Positions 11,160-20,855 of a stretch of 64,000 bases of DNA are shown here, piece after piece. The notes under the pieces are model-generated. The model did not search any database. It saw nothing but the letters and a program-made list of their open reading frames with translations, and was not told the DNA's origin. Position 1 is the first letter of the stretch. The number at the start of each line of letters is the position of its first letter. A program made the translations under genes and the position numbers. The stretch is from Pseudomonas chlororaphis subsp. aurantiaca (GTDB lineage: Bacteria; Pseudomonadota; Gammaproteobacteria; Pseudomonadales; Pseudomonadaceae). Location: positions 5,270,001-5,334,000 of the forward strand of contig NZ_CP059162.1 of assembly GCF_013466605.1 (NCBI RefSeq). Direction: 5' to 3'.

Positions 11160-12128
11160 TCATAACTTCCCGAATACTTTGAAGACGCCGATGATCGCCG
11201 GTCCTATGGCTACCAGAAAGAAGCTTGGCCACAGGCAGAAGATCAGTGGAAACACCAGTTTGGTGCCGATTTTCGCGGCTTTCTCTTCAGCCTGCTGAGT
11301 ACGCCGGTCACGAAACTCCTCGGCATAGATACGCAGGGTCGTCCCCACGCTGGTCCCGAAGCGAATACTCTGCGCCAACAGGCTCACCAACCCGCGAATG
11401 TCCTCCAGCCCGGTACGCTCGGCCAGATGCTTGAGCGCTTCGGTACTGGGAATCCCGGCCCGGATCTCGGAGTTGACCAGTGCCAGCTCCATGGCCAGGT
11501 CGGGCTGGCTGACCGCTATCTCTTCCGACACCCGCTCGATCGCCTGGGGCAAGGCAAGGCCTGATTCCACGCAGACCACCATCAAGTCCAGCGCATCCGG
11601 AAAGGCGACGAGCAAACGGGTCATCCGCGCGTTCCTGCGGCTGTCGACATAGATGGCCGGTACCAGCCAGCCTACCCCCAGCGCCAGGATCACCAGCCCC
11701 ATCCCCAGAAGCAGCGATACCTTCGGTATCAGCGGCAGCGCCATGACCGCCAGCGCCACCAATGCCAACGGCGTCAGCAGGCGCACCGCCCAGTACATCT
11801 GGACAGCGGCCGGGGAGCGAAAGCCCGCATGGGTCAGCAAGGTCCGGGTCGCCGAGGCTTGCTCCTGCTCACCGGAGACAAAACGCTGGCCAACCTGCTC
11901 CAGCATCAATTGCAGGTTGCTCGGCGCGCCCTGCTGCCGGTGACCGTCGCCATGGCCGCGCTTGATCAGCAGAAGACGGCGATGCACGGGGTCCTGCAGG
12001 CCCTGCACCAGCAACACCAGGGTCGCCACGGCCAGCACCACGCTCAGGCCTATGGCCCCGGCGAAGACCATGCGCGCCAGTTGTTCGTTACCGACCAGAC
12101 GATTGATCAGGCTCAGTAGATACTCCAT
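11160..12128 (-). CDS. tadC: Flp pilus inner-membrane platform protein TadC
   Basis: The 322-residue protein is one of the two GspF-type polytopic proteins that form the inner-membrane platform of the Tad system. Hydrophobic segments are seen near residues 18-42, around 110-150 and at the C-terminus (FPLIFCLWPSFFLVAIGPAII). The T2SSF-type region includes FPDALDLMVVCVESGLALPQAI and LVSLLAQSIRFGTSVG. It is the last gene of the - strand operon, after tadB with a 27-nt gap. Confidence 0.92.
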   Translation of the reverse strand: MEYLLSLINRLVGNEQLARMVFAGAIGLSVVLAVATLVLLVQGLQDPVHRRLLLIKRGHGDGHRQQGAPSNLQLMLEQVGQRFVSGEQEQASATRTLLTHAGFRSPAAVQMYWAVRLLTPLALVALAVMALPLIPKVSLLLGMGLVILALGVGWLVPAIYVDSRRNARMTRLLVAFPDALDLMVVCVESGLALPQAIERVSEEIAVSQPDLAMELALVNSEIRAGIPSTEALKHLAERTGLEDIRGLVSLLAQSIRFGTSVGTTLRIYAEEFRDRRTQQAEEKAAKIGTKLVFPLIFCLWPSFFLVAIGPAIIGVFKVFGKL

Positions 12129-12155
12129 GACCTCACCCCCTACGAGTGATTGTGT

Positions 12156-13142
12156 TCACACCTGAATCCGGATGATCTTGCGTATCCAGAAGATTCCCAG
12201 CAGCATCGCCACAAACGCGCCAAGCACCATCTTCTGTCCCAGCGGCTCATTGATGAGCAGAGGCAGATAGGTCGGGCTCGAAATCACAATCCCCGCCGCC
12301 AGTACAAAAGGCATCGCCACCAGGATCCAGCCCGACATGCGCCCTTCGGCCGAGAGCGTCTTGACCTTGCGCTGAAAGCGGAAGCGCCCGCGAATCAAGC
12401 TGCTCAAACGATCCAGCACCTCCGTCAGGTTGCCACCCGTCTCGCGATGGATCAGCACAGTGGTCACCAGCATCATCACCGTCATGCTCGGCATGCGCTC
12501 CAACAGGCCAAGCATGGCCCGACGCACATCGTTACCGTAGTTGATGTCGGAAAAGGTCAGGCCGAACTCGTGGGCAACCGGCCCCTTGTGCTCGTCGGCC
12601 ACCAATTGCAGGGTTTCGTTGAACGGATGCCCGGCACGCAGCGCCCGGCACATGGCGTCCAGTGCATCCGGCAACTGCTCCTCGAACAGGGCAAAGCGTT
12701 TGTTGCGGTCCCGGGAGATCTTCAGCACCGGCAGCCAGAAGGCCACAGCCGCCGCCGGGAGCGCCACCCACCACAGTTGCGTGAACAGCCACAGCAGCAT
12801 ACCCGCCGCCAGCATCAGGACCAGGCTGAGCATCAGCACCCGATAGGCGCGGTATTCGTGTCCGGCCTGCTCGATCATCTGCGCCAGGGCCTCCATCGCC
12901 GGCAACTGCTCCAGGCGCGCCTCCAGTGGGGACAGGCGACGCAGGTATTTCTGGCGCAGTACCGACTGCATGTTCTCCAGGTTACTGGCCCGCTCCAGCA
13001 GGTCGAGGCGGCTGCGAATACGCTTGCGCACCTTGCCGGCCTCGCCGAACACCGGCACCGCCACGCTCTGGCTGAGCAGGAATATGGCGGTGAACACCAT
13101 GCCGAGAAACGCCAGGATAAATTCACTGGGGACTTGATTCAT
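12156..13142 (-). CDS. tadB: Flp pilus inner-membrane platform protein TadB
   Basis: A 328-residue GspF-domain protein that partners TadC in the inner-membrane platform. Transmembrane segments lie near residues 8-26, 100-135 and at the C-terminal ILVAMPFVLAAGIVI. The T2SSF region reads LPDALDAMCRALRAGHPFNETL, followed by TVLIHRETGGNLTEVLDRL. It begins 2 nt after the tadA stop, which suggests translational coupling to the motor gene. Confidence 0.92.
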   Translation of the reverse strand: MNQVPSEFILAFLGMVFTAIFLLSQSVAVPVFGEAGKVRKRIRSRLDLLERASNLENMQSVLRQKYLRRLSPLEARLEQLPAMEALAQMIEQAGHEYRAYRVLMLSLVLMLAAGMLLWLFTQLWWVALPAAAVAFWLPVLKISRDRNKRFALFEEQLPDALDAMCRALRAGHPFNETLQLVADEHKGPVAHEFGLTFSDINYGNDVRRAMLGLLERMPSMTVMMLVTTVLIHRETGGNLTEVLDRLSSLIRGRFRFQRKVKTLSAEGRMSGWILVAMPFVLAAGIVISSPTYLPLLINEPLGQKMVLGAFVAMLLGIFWIRKIIRIQV

Positions 13143-13144
13143 GA

Positions 13145-14578
13145 CTAGCCCTCCATCCAGTCTGGCCGGAACAGGCTGAGCGGCAGCTCGATGCCTCGTT
13201 TAGCCAGTACATCGCGAAACGCCGGAACCATGCCGGTGGGGCGGAATTCGCCCAGTACCTCGCCTTTCTCGCCCAGGCCATTGCGCACGAAAGCGAAGAT
13301 CTCGGTCATGGTGATGATTTCCCCTTCCATGCCGTTGATTTCCTGCACGCTGACCAGCCGCCGCGTACCGTCTTCCTGCCGCTCCAGCTGGATGACCACA
13401 CCGATGGCCGAAGCGATCTGCTGACGCAAGGCCTTGATCGGAAAGGTCGCCCCCGTCATCGACACCATGTTCTCGATCCGTCCCAGGGCATCGCGGGCGG
13501 TGTTGGCGTGGATGGTGGTCAGCGAGCCGTCGTGGCCGGTATTCATCGCCGTCAACATGTCCAGCGCCTCGGCGCCACGCACCTCACCGATCACGATGCG
13601 GTCCGGCCGCATACGCAGGCTGTTGCGCACCAGTTCCCGCTGGCCCACCTCGCCACGGCCCTCGATGTTCGACGGCCGGGTTTCCAGGCGCACCACATGG
13701 GGTTGCTGCAGTTGCAGCTCGGCCGAGTCCTCGATGGTCACGATCCGCTCGTTGTGCGGAATGAAACTGGACAACACGTTGAGCATGGTGGTCTTGCCAC
13801 TGCCGGTCCCTCCGGAGATCAGGACATTCAGCCGGCCGCGGACGATGGCCTTGAGCATCAGGGCGATGCCCGGGGTCAGGGTGCCCATCTGCACCAGGCT
13901 CTCGGTGTTGAGCAAATCCACGGCGAAGCGGCGGATCGACATGCTCGGTCCGTCGATGGCCAGCGGTGGAATGATGGCGTTGACCCGCGAGCCGTCCTTC
14001 AGGCGAGCGTCCACCAGCGGCGAGGACTCATCGATGCGCCGCCCCAGGCTGGAAACGATGCGATCAATGATATTCAGCAGGTGCTGGTCGTCGCGAAAAC
14101 GCACATCCGTTCGTTGCAGCTTGCCGAAGCGCTCGACGTACACCGAGGCATGACCGTTGACCAGGATGTCGGACACACTGGCGTCATTCAGCAGCGGTTC
14201 CAGAGGCCCGAGGCCGAGCACTTCGTCGGCGATCTGCTTGAGGATCAACTGGCGGCTGCTGGCATTGACCGGCGCCGAATGCTCATCGAGCAGGCGCTGG
14301 CAGATGTCGCGGATCTGCCGCCCGGCCTCGGCCGGCTCCAGGGAATCGAGGAGCGACAGGTCCATGACCTTGAGCAACTGCTGGTAGATCTTTTCCCGCC
14401 ACTCGGCCTCCATCGAGCCGAGCTTGGTCCTGGTTTCATAGAGCAGGTCCGGCACACTGGCCTCCCAGGCCATGAGCACGCTGGCGCACTCTTTACTGTC
14501 GAGGGACGCATCCTGCGCCTCTGCCGGTGCCTGTTTGCCGGGTTGCTGACGCAGGCGATTACGAAAGTCGCTGAGCAT
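13145..14578 (-). CDS. tadA: Flp pilus assembly ATPase TadA (CpaF)
   Basis: This 477-residue protein is the secretion-type ATPase that drives pilin assembly. The core contains the Walker A motif GGTGSGKTT near residues 254-263, an Asp-box-like [13 protein letters not shown], a Walker B region [19 protein letters not shown] and the His-box motif [19 protein letters not shown]. The N-terminal 100 residues are helical and variable, as usual for CpaF. It lies between tadZ (3-nt gap) and tadB (2-nt gap). Confidence 0.95.
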   Translation of the reverse strand: MLSDFRNRLRQQPGKQAPAEAQDASLDSKECASVLMAWEASVPDLLYETRTKLGSMEAEWREKIYQQLLKVMDLSLLDSLEPAEAGRQIRDICQRLLDEHSAPVNASSRQLILKQIADEVLGLGPLEPLLNDASVSDILVNGHASVYVERFGKLQRTDVRFRDDQHLLNIIDRIVSSLGRRIDESSPLVDARLKDGSRVNAIIPPLAIDGPSMSIRRFAVDLLNTESLVQMGTLTPGIALMLKAIVRGRLNVLISGGTGSGKTTMLNVLSSFIPHNERIVTIEDSAELQLQQPHVVRLETRPSNIEGRGEVGQRELVRNSLRMRPDRIVIGEVRGAEALDMLTAMNTGHDGSLTTIHANTARDALGRIENMVSMTGATFPIKALRQQIASAIGVVIQLERQEDGTRRLVSVQEINGMEGEIITMTEIFAFVRNGLGEKGEVLGEFRPTGMVPAFRDVLAKRGIELPLSLFRPDWMEG

Positions 14579-14581
14579 GGC

Positions 14582-15802
14582 CTAGCCTCCGAACAGACGA
14601 TTGAAGGTACGTTTGAACAAACTCTTCTCGGCGACCTCGATTCCGATCAGGTTCTGGGTCAGCTCGCGCAGCGCCAGGGTCACAACCGAACGTGGAGCAT
14701 GCAGTTCAAGCGGCACACCGGTGTTCTGACTCTCGCTGACCACCGCATAGTCATTGGGCAGGGTTTGCGGGTTCGGGCAGCGCAGGGCATCGGTAACATC
14801 CTTGAGGCTCACCGGCGAGGTCTTGTTGTAGCGGTTGACCACCACCTGTATCCGGTTGCTTTGCACATTCAGGTCGTCGCGCAGGATGCGAGTCAGGCGG
14901 GTGCCGTCCTTCAGGTGGCTCAGGCTCTGCTGCAACACGACGTAGATGCGATCGGCCTGTTCGAGCGTGACGCCGGTGAGGTGATCGATCTGCCGCGGCA
15001 GATCCACCACCACCCAGTCGTAGGTCCCACGGGCCAGGCGCAACAGTTTTTCCAGCTGGTCCAGGTGCACATCCTGCGTCAGGCACAGCTCCCCGGTACG
15101 CCCGCCCAGTACATGCAGGGTCGGGCTGAAGTGGTTGCAATAGCCACGCAAGGCGATGCTGTCCAGGGACTCCACCTGCTTCAGCACATCCACATGGCTG
15201 TGGGCAGGCACCACATCCAGGCAATGCGCCACGCTGCCGAACTGCAGGTCCAGGTCCAGCAGCAGGGTCCTGCCACCGCGGGTGGCGAGCTGATGCGCCA
15301 GGTTGCAAGCCAGCATCGAGGCTCCCGAACCGCCCTTGGCATTCATCACCGCAATCACCTTGCCACCGATTCCCAGCTCCGCATTGGCCTCCATGAGCAT
15401 ACGGCCGATGGCCGCCTGCAACTCTTCGGCCGCTACCGGCTCGGGGAGAAAGTCCCGGGCGCCGGCCTGCATTGCCAGGCGCATGCCCTCGCGCTCATCC
15501 AGCGGGCCGCAGACCAATAGCGGTGGGCGCTCCTTGAGCGGATGCTGCAACAAGGCCGCCAGCTCTTCACGCCACAGATGGCTGACGCGCAACAGCAGGA
15601 AGTCGGGCATCTGCTCCAGCCCATACAGCGGATCGGTATGCCCGTTGCTCACCAGGCGAGTGCTGACCTGCAGATTCGGCAGACCCTGGCTCAACGCTTT
15701 CAGATGATTCAAGGTAGTCGCGTCGCGCCCACTGATCAGCAGGCGTTTGCCTTGCTTTTCAGTAGCAGCAGCGACGACTGGCGCTTCTCGGGTACTCAAC
15801 AT
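14582..15802 (-). CDS. tadZ: Flp pilus localisation protein TadZ (CpaE)
   Basis: The 406-residue protein has the two-part layout of TadZ/CpaE: an N-terminal atypical receiver-like domain (about 20-140; PDFLLLRVSHLW, AGARDFLPEPV) and a C-terminal ParA/MinD-type ATPase. The deviant Walker A is MNAKGGSGASM near residue 153, and DLDLQFGSVAHCL and DWVVVDLPRQ are further nucleotide-site motifs. TadZ marks the cell site where the Tad machine is built. It overlaps the preceding pseudopilin gene by 7 nt. Confidence 0.92.
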   Translation of the reverse strand: MLSTREAPVVAAATEKQGKRLLISGRDATTLNHLKALSQGLPNLQVSTRLVSNGHTDPLYGLEQMPDFLLLRVSHLWREELAALLQHPLKERPPLLVCGPLDEREGMRLAMQAGARDFLPEPVAAEELQAAIGRMLMEANAELGIGGKVIAVMNAKGGSGASMLACNLAHQLATRGGRTLLLDLDLQFGSVAHCLDVVPAHSHVDVLKQVESLDSIALRGYCNHFSPTLHVLGGRTGELCLTQDVHLDQLEKLLRLARGTYDWVVVDLPRQIDHLTGVTLEQADRIYVVLQQSLSHLKDGTRLTRILRDDLNVQSNRIQVVVNRYNKTSPVSLKDVTDALRCPNPQTLPNDYAVVSESQNTGVPLELHAPRSVVTLALRELTQNLIGIEVAEKSLFKRTFNRLFGG

Positions 15803-16299
15803 GGTGTGATCTCCGGTGTGACTGCTGCCTGGGGCTGCCGACCGAGGCTTTCACGTGGCACGGTCGACCTGAATACCGGTAGAACAAACACCCCGTTGAA
15901 CCCAGGAATCAGCAGATTGAAACTGAAATTGGATACCTGTAGCTGGACATACCGAATGGCGACGAAGCCGTTGCTGCCGCTCAGATCGTTGGGGCTGGTA
16001 ACTTCCGCGCCGTTGGCGTCCAGATAAACCAGGTCCAGGTTGGCGGACGTCAGGTTATTGAGCAGGCTGCTCGGACCGCTGTCGGTAGAAGCGTTGAACA
16101 TCGCCCGACGCAGAATCACTGGATCGTCGATATCGCACACCGCCGCCAGGCGGGCGCCGCGGCGCACGGTTTCATTCAGGGCATTGACCGTGAAGTACAG
16201 CCGGCCCATTTCCAGCACACCGAACAGCACGGTGAACAGCACCAGGCTGGTGATCGCGAACTCGACGGTGTACAGCCCACGCATGCCTTTGGCGTTCAT
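15796..16299 (-). CDS. TadE/TadF-like minor pseudopilin
   Basis: A 167-residue protein with an N-terminal hydrophobic helix preceded by a short basic leader (GMRGLYTVEFAITSLVLFTV). The Glu after the short hydrophobic stretch matches the E+5 rule for prepilin-peptidase substrates. The rest is a periplasmic domain rich in beta-type sequence. I place it as TadF by order after tadE, but TadE and TadF are hard to tell apart. The ATG at 16299 shares its A with the tadE stop (TGATG), so translation is coupled. Confidence 0.85.
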   Translation of the reverse strand: MNAKGMRGLYTVEFAITSLVLFTVLFGVLEMGRLYFTVNALNETVRRGARLAAVCDIDDPVILRRAMFNASTDSGPSSLLNNLTSANLDLVYLDANGAEVTSPNDLSGSNGFVAIRYVQLQVSNFSFNLLIPGFNGVFVLPVFRSTVPRESLGRQPQAAVTPEITPC

Positions 16300-16769
16300 C
16301 ACAAGGCCCTCATGACGACAGTGGAAGTCAAGGCCAGGCCCAGCGGCACGTTGCTGCCATACAAGGCGGGCAAGGCACTGCCGATCACCGGCACATAGGT
16401 GTAGGTAATGCTGACCTGGACATGCTCGGCCCCCACCGCGGTGACCGCGACATTCGCCGGCGTCAGCCCCGTCACCACCGCCGGGTAGCCGTTGGGGTTG
16501 GCGGGCACGCCATAGACGGCGACGTTCTTGGCCTGGGTCTGCAGCGTGCCGCTCAGGTCGAGCTTGCCGAGGGTGGAGTTCCACGCCTTGTCAGCGACAT
16601 AACGCCCGGCGTCGCGACTGGCCTGCATCAGGCTGTTGTACTGGAACAACATGCGGCCGAACTCGGCGAAGGTCAGCATCAGCAACAGCAGCAGCGGCAG
16701 CGTCAACACCAGCTCCACCATCGCCAACCCGCCCTGGTTGCGCGGCGATCTGAATCCTGTGCGTCCCAT
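16299..16769 (-). CDS. tadE: TadE-like minor pseudopilin
   Basis: A 156-residue TadE-family pseudopilin. The N-terminus GGLAMVELVLTLPLLLLLML fits a prepilin-type hydrophobic segment with Glu at +5, followed by FAEFGRMLFQYNSLMQASRDAGRY, a strong TadE family signature. The start at 16769 follows TAGGAGG and gives the normal length; the frame stays open further upstream. TadE and TadF are processed by the locus's peptidase and are needed for pilus formation in the systems studied. Confidence 0.9.
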   Translation of the reverse strand: MGRTGFRSPRNQGGLAMVELVLTLPLLLLLMLTFAEFGRMLFQYNSLMQASRDAGRYVADKAWNSTLGKLDLSGTLQTQAKNVAVYGVPANPNGYPAVVTGLTPANVAVTAVGAEHVQVSITYTYVPVIGSALPALYGSNVPLGLALTSTVVMRAL

Positions 16770-16777
16770 AAAGCCTC

Positions 16778-18115
16778 CTAAGAGTCGGTACTTGGCGTCT
16801 GGCTGTTGTCGATATAGGTCTTGTACAGCTGGATGATCTGCGGCCCGGTGGTATTGGCCGGGTTGGGGCCTGGCACGTTGTCGCCTTCGCACACACTCTG
16901 GAACTGACCGAATATCTGCGACTCATTGCCCTTTTGCGAAGCGGGCTGCAGGACGAAGTAGCAGCCGAACCCCAGCACCGGTATCGACGACGCCCCGTCG
17001 TTCTTGCCCGTGCAGTCACCGATCACGATCTTGATGATCCGCCGTTCGAACGCCCCGCCGTTCTGGCAGCCTCCACCGCTACCGGTAACGCAGCTGGCGG
17101 AGTCCTGTACCCAGTCGTGGTAGTCGTACAAGGCGCTGCCGCCCGCGGACAGATTGCCGTTGCTCGAGGTAACCGCCTGATTGTTGTACTGAATCTGCGC
17201 GAGCGCATCGTCGTAAGTGAACGACTTTTGGTTGACCGTGATCACCAGGTCCGGTGGGTAGTCCGCCGCCTTGAGGCCGCCGGAATACTCGTTGAAACGC
17301 GTATTGAGGCCCTGCGAGGCAGGCCCGACGGTGTTCCCCGGCTTGGTCTGGACATTCGAACCGACGCTGTTGCACTGGTTGATGCCGCCTGCCAGCCCCT
17401 GCCTGACCGTGCTGCCGCCCGAGCCGAAATCGAGCAGCTGGAAGTTGCCGGGGCCAATCGGCGAGCTGTTGCCTGCGGCGGTTTTCAACACCTGCGGATC
17501 GCCGAACTGGAACCCCCAGAACATCCCGGTGGACGGGTTGTTTTTCGTTGGATCGCCGCACACCATCAGTGGCGTGAGGTCGCAAGGGCTGGCGGGGCTT
17601 GGCCCGGCGGTAGCGACCGCGCTCACAAACTTGTTACCGACGCCATTGCCCAAGGTCTGAAAGACGCCCCAGAAGAATCCGGCCAGGGAATAGTTGGTGA
17701 CCGTCACCCGCACATAGCTCGCATTGGCCGGCCCCGGGAAAGAGAAAGGCCCATAGACAGTGGATGCCAGCTCTACCGTGGCAAAACCGCCGACATTGTT
17801 GCCGATGGCGGCGGCCAGTTCCTGATTGCCGCTGGCATTGGCATTCAGGGTCAGGGTATTGAGCGCAGCGGTCTGCGTCAGGCTCGCGGCCCCTGTCGTG
17901 CCCATGACTGTGCTGAGCGTCTTGGCACCGCTCAGCGCCGCCGCATCCACCGCATTTTGCAGGCGGGACTTGTTCACCAGCATATGACCGCCATCCAGCG
18001 CCAGGGCCCCCATTAGCAGCATCGCGGCCAGGGCAATCACTACCAGTACAAGCATTGCGCCGCGCTGCTGCCGTGGAAATGCACTCAGTGGCTGTTGGAT
18101 ATGCGCACTCATCAT
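16778..18115 (-). CDS. tadG: TadG-like pilus assembly protein
   Basis: This 445-residue protein has the N-terminal TadE/TadG-like helix (RGAMLVLVVIALAAMLLMGA, about residues 18-37), then ALDGGHMLVNKSRLQNAVDAAALSGAK, the hallmark of TadG N-termini. A long extracytoplasmic part with many Cys, Gly and Asn residues follows (for example CVTGSGGGCQNGG). The start is the ATG at 18115, one codon inside a TTG. The role of TadG is poorly known; it is probably inner-membrane anchored and contributes to pilus assembly or stability. Confidence 0.87.
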   Translation of the reverse strand: MMSAHIQQPLSAFPRQQRGAMLVLVVIALAAMLLMGALALDGGHMLVNKSRLQNAVDAAALSGAKTLSTVMGTTGAASLTQTAALNTLTLNANASGNQELAAAIGNNVGGFATVELASTVYGPFSFPGPANASYVRVTVTNYSLAGFFWGVFQTLGNGVGNKFVSAVATAGPSPASPCDLTPLMVCGDPTKNNPSTGMFWGFQFGDPQVLKTAAGNSSPIGPGNFQLLDFGSGGSTVRQGLAGGINQCNSVGSNVQTKPGNTVGPASQGLNTRFNEYSGGLKAADYPPDLVITVNQKSFTYDDALAQIQYNNQAVTSSNGNLSAGGSALYDYHDWVQDSASCVTGSGGGCQNGGAFERRIIKIVIGDCTGKNDGASSIPVLGFGCYFVLQPASQKGNESQIFGQFQSVCEGDNVPGPNPANTTGPQIIQLYKTYIDNSQTPSTDS

Positions 18116-18152
18116 CAAGCCCTCATTGTTCGTCTATGTCGTACCCGATCAT

Positions 18153-18959
18153 TTACAGCTGGGACTTCACAACGTTGACCTCGATCCCACGGATCACCGT
18201 GATCCCGCTATCGCCGCTGGCGCGACGACGGACAATCGGCCGCACCACGGGAGGGGCAGGCACTTCCTGGATCATCGCGACCGGCTCGACCATCGCCGGT
18301 TGCTTCTGGTTGTCCAGCGGGTTGCGCAGGGCCAGTTGCAGCTTGCCGGCCGCCATCCCCTTGACCAATTCCTCGGCCTGCAGGGGGGTCATTTCCAGGG
18401 TCACGGCGCGCACGACCACCGGTTGGGTCTTGTCGGTACTGGCCGTCTGGTCCACCGCCAGCACCCGCAGGTCTTCCAGGATGGTCTTGGATTCGGCGTC
18501 GCCGGTATTGCCGGTCTGCCGGGTAGCCAGCACATCGACCCGGTTACCCGGCAACAGGAACCCACCCACGCCGACCACGTCGTCCACCCTGACCGAGATC
18601 GCACGCTTGGTGGGCTCGATCAGCGACGCCAGGGTGCTGCCGCCCAGGTGTTCGGCCAGGCGCGCACCGCGCAGGATGTCGCCGCGCAGCATGGAGAAGG
18701 TGGCGATCTTGCCCACGACCTTATCGGTCGCGTCGAAAGCATCCTCGGGCACCGTCTCCTTGGGCATGCGGACCAGCGCGACCTGCTGTGGCTCGACCAT
18801 TTGCCCGAAAGCGATTTCCACGGTCGCCACCACCACGTTCTGCTGGTTATCGTCGGGGGTGGCATTGAGCCTTGCATTGAGCCAGGTGTTGGCCATCCAT
18901 GCCGCGCCCAGGCCCAGAACCACGGACAAGGCCACCAGAGTGAAAGTACGAGAACTCAT
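18153..18959 (-). CDS. rcpC: Flp pilus assembly protein RcpC/CpaB
   Basis: The 268-residue protein has one N-terminal membrane segment (residues 5-28) and a periplasmic SAF-type domain (VVVATVEIAFGQMVEPQQV ... MLRGDILRGARLAEH), then a second RcpC/CpaB region with VDDVVGVGGFLLPGNRVDVL. RcpC/CpaB works with the secretin in the periplasm. Here it lies on the strand opposite to rcpA, 10 kb away, which is unlike many tad loci where rcpC and rcpA are adjacent. Confidence 0.92.
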   Translation of the reverse strand: MSSRTFTLVALSVVLGLGAAWMANTWLNARLNATPDDNQQNVVVATVEIAFGQMVEPQQVALVRMPKETVPEDAFDATDKVVGKIATFSMLRGDILRGARLAEHLGGSTLASLIEPTKRAISVRVDDVVGVGGFLLPGNRVDVLATRQTGNTGDAESKTILEDLRVLAVDQTASTDKTQPVVVRAVTLEMTPLQAEELVKGMAAGKLQLALRNPLDNQKQPAMVEPVAMIQEVPAPPVVRPIVRRRASGDSGITVIRGIEVNVVKSQL

Positions 18960-18975
18960 GTCGAAATCTCCTTAC

Positions 18976-20295
18976 TCAAAGAAAATCGAGCTGGACGAAG
19001 TAGCTGTGCCAGGCCCACTCCAGTTCCAGGGTTGACAGCGGTCCGCTGGCGCCCACATAACGCTGGCGATCGAGCGCCATGCTCAAGAGATCCCGCGGGT
19101 GGCAAGGCACCAGCGGCATGTTTTCAGCGCCATAGAGTTCATCCAGGACGTAGCGCAACAGCAGCGGGTCGTATTGGATGTTCAGGCGCTCCGTCTCTTG
19201 AATCCAGATACGTTCGTACTCCTCGGGCTTGAGGTAGCCGAACTGCAGCTTGTAGCCAATCCGCCGCAGGAACGCCTCGTCGGCCAGTTCCAACGGGTTC
19301 AGGTTGGTGGAAAACACCAGGATCAGGTCGAACGGCAACTCGCAGTGCCGACCGCCGCCGAGGTTGAGGAAGTCGCGTTTCTCCTCCATCGGCACGATCC
19401 AGCGATTGAGCAACTCCGCGGGGGCCATGCGCTGGCGCCCCATGTCGTCGATGACGAACAGGCCATTGCTGGCCTTGAGCTGCAACGGCGCCTGGTACTG
19501 GCGAGTGAAGGGGTCGTAGCGGATATCCAGCTGTTCCATGGTCAGCTCGCCGCCGGTGATGACGATCGGCCGTTCACAGCACAGGAGCCGGCGGTCGATC
19601 CCCTCATTGAGCATCAGGCTGTTCTGCGGATCGCCGACATCCAGACGCCGGTGTACCTGAGGGTCGTAGATCTCGATCACCGCATCGTTGATCGCAATGG
19701 CATGGGGCACCCAGATGGACTCGGAAAACAGCCGGATCAACCGGCTGCTGACATAGGTCTTGCCCGTCCCCGCCGGCCCGTAAATCATGATGGCGCGCCC
19801 GGAGTTCAGGGCTACGCCCAGCTGATCGAGCATGTTCTGCGCCAGCACCATGGAGCCGAAGGACGCCTGCATGTCTCGGGCGCTGATACGGCCATGGTGA
19901 ATGGTCTGTACCTTGAGCAGCGAGCGGTAGGCGCTCACCGGAAAGGGCGCCGCGCCGATATAGCCACTGCGCGACAAGGCATCGCGGGCAGCATTGCGGC
20001 CGCGCTCGGTCAGCCCGTAGCGCAAGCCCTGGCCACCGGCCTGGCCAAGGATCTCGACCCGATGATCCTGACGCAGGAAGGTCAGGACTTCTTCAACCAC
20101 CGCCCCCGTCAGCGCCAGGCGCTCTACCAGTCGGGGCATGTCCAGTACGCCCGCATCGTGCAGATGCTTGCAGACCAGGTCTCCGAGGAAATTGTCCGCC
20201 AGCCCGGTCTCGAGGATCGTGCGTGGCTGTGGAGCCAGTCGCTGCACTGCTTCCCGGTCATTGCCGGTCGGACGGCTGTTACTGATGGCGTACAT
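18976..20295 (-). CDS. AAA+ ATPase of the Flp locus, unknown role
   Basis: This 439-residue protein is not one of the standard Tad parts. The AAA+ core has Walker A GPAGTGKT near residues 170-177, Walker B GLFVIDDMGRQ, a sensor-like LILVFSTNLNPLE and an arginine-finger-type ADEAFLRRIGYKLQF. The first 130 residues are helical and resemble a winged-helix-like segment (ILGQAGGQGLRYGLTERGRNAARDAL). The layout recalls MoxR/dynein-like AAA+ proteins. It is cytoplasmic by sequence and follows an AGGAGA site 14 nt after the peptidase gene, so it is co-transcribed. A role in regulating or remodelling the pilus machine is inference only. Confidence 0.85.
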   Translation of the reverse strand: MYAISNSRPTGNDREAVQRLAPQPRTILETGLADNFLGDLVCKHLHDAGVLDMPRLVERLALTGAVVEEVLTFLRQDHRVEILGQAGGQGLRYGLTERGRNAARDALSRSGYIGAAPFPVSAYRSLLKVQTIHHGRISARDMQASFGSMVLAQNMLDQLGVALNSGRAIMIYGPAGTGKTYVSSRLIRLFSESIWVPHAIAINDAVIEIYDPQVHRRLDVGDPQNSLMLNEGIDRRLLCCERPIVITGGELTMEQLDIRYDPFTRQYQAPLQLKASNGLFVIDDMGRQRMAPAELLNRWIVPMEEKRDFLNLGGGRHCELPFDLILVFSTNLNPLELADEAFLRRIGYKLQFGYLKPEEYERIWIQETERLNIQYDPLLLRYVLDELYGAENMPLVPCHPRDLLSMALDRQRYVGASGPLSTLELEWAWHSYFVQLDFL

Positions 20296-20309
20296 AATGT
20301 TCTCCTGAG

Positions 20310-20828
20310 CTACTGGCCAAGGGGCAACCAGTAAAAGCTGGCCAATGTGCCGAGCAGGATCGCAACCGAATAGGGAAAGGGTTTGCCGGCCACTTCATCA
20401 TCCGCCGGCGGGAAATAGGCCCTGGCTCTCACCATCTGCCAGTAGCGCCCCATGGTCCGTTGAACTTGACCACGTACCAACACGATCAGTACCCCGCACG
20501 CGCCACCGACGATCAGGCTGAAAAACGCAGCCCAGAGGGCGTGCTGCGGAGTGAGAAAAGTGCCAACCATGGCCATGAGCTTGACGTCGCCGGCTGCCAT
20601 CCCGCCAAAGGCGTACAGGGGAAGAAAAACGGCAAAACCGATCGACATGCCCAGCAGTCCATAACCAAACCCGATGACGCCTGAGGAATAGACCTGGCCG
20701 GCAATCCCCAGTCCCAGCCCCAACAGCACCAAGAGGTTGGGAATACGGTGGCGGCGAAGATCGCTCACCACCGCAATCCCCAGCAGTCCCAGCATCAATG
20801 CAACAACGAATAATTGCTCTTTGCCCAT
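20310..20828 (-). CDS. Prepilin peptidase, A24 family (CpaA/FppA type)
   Basis: The 172-residue polytopic protein is a short prepilin peptidase without the methyltransferase domain of PilD. The two catalytic aspartates are visible in VSDLRRHRIPN (near residue 23) and MAAGDVKLMAMVG (near residue 80). About five hydrophobic segments cover the chain. It should cleave the Flp pilins after DEDG and process TadE/TadF. It begins 27 nt after the stop of the proximal flp gene. Confidence 0.93.
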   Translation of the reverse strand: MGKEQLFVVALMLGLLGIAVVSDLRRHRIPNLLVLLGLGLGIAGQVYSSGVIGFGYGLLGMSIGFAVFLPLYAFGGMAAGDVKLMAMVGTFLTPQHALWAAFFSLIVGGACGVLIVLVRGQVQRTMGRYWQMVRARAYFPPADDEVAGKPFPYSVAILLGTLASFYWLPLGQ

Positions 20829-20855
20829 GACTGCAGCCCTCGGTGGAAGTTGGTG

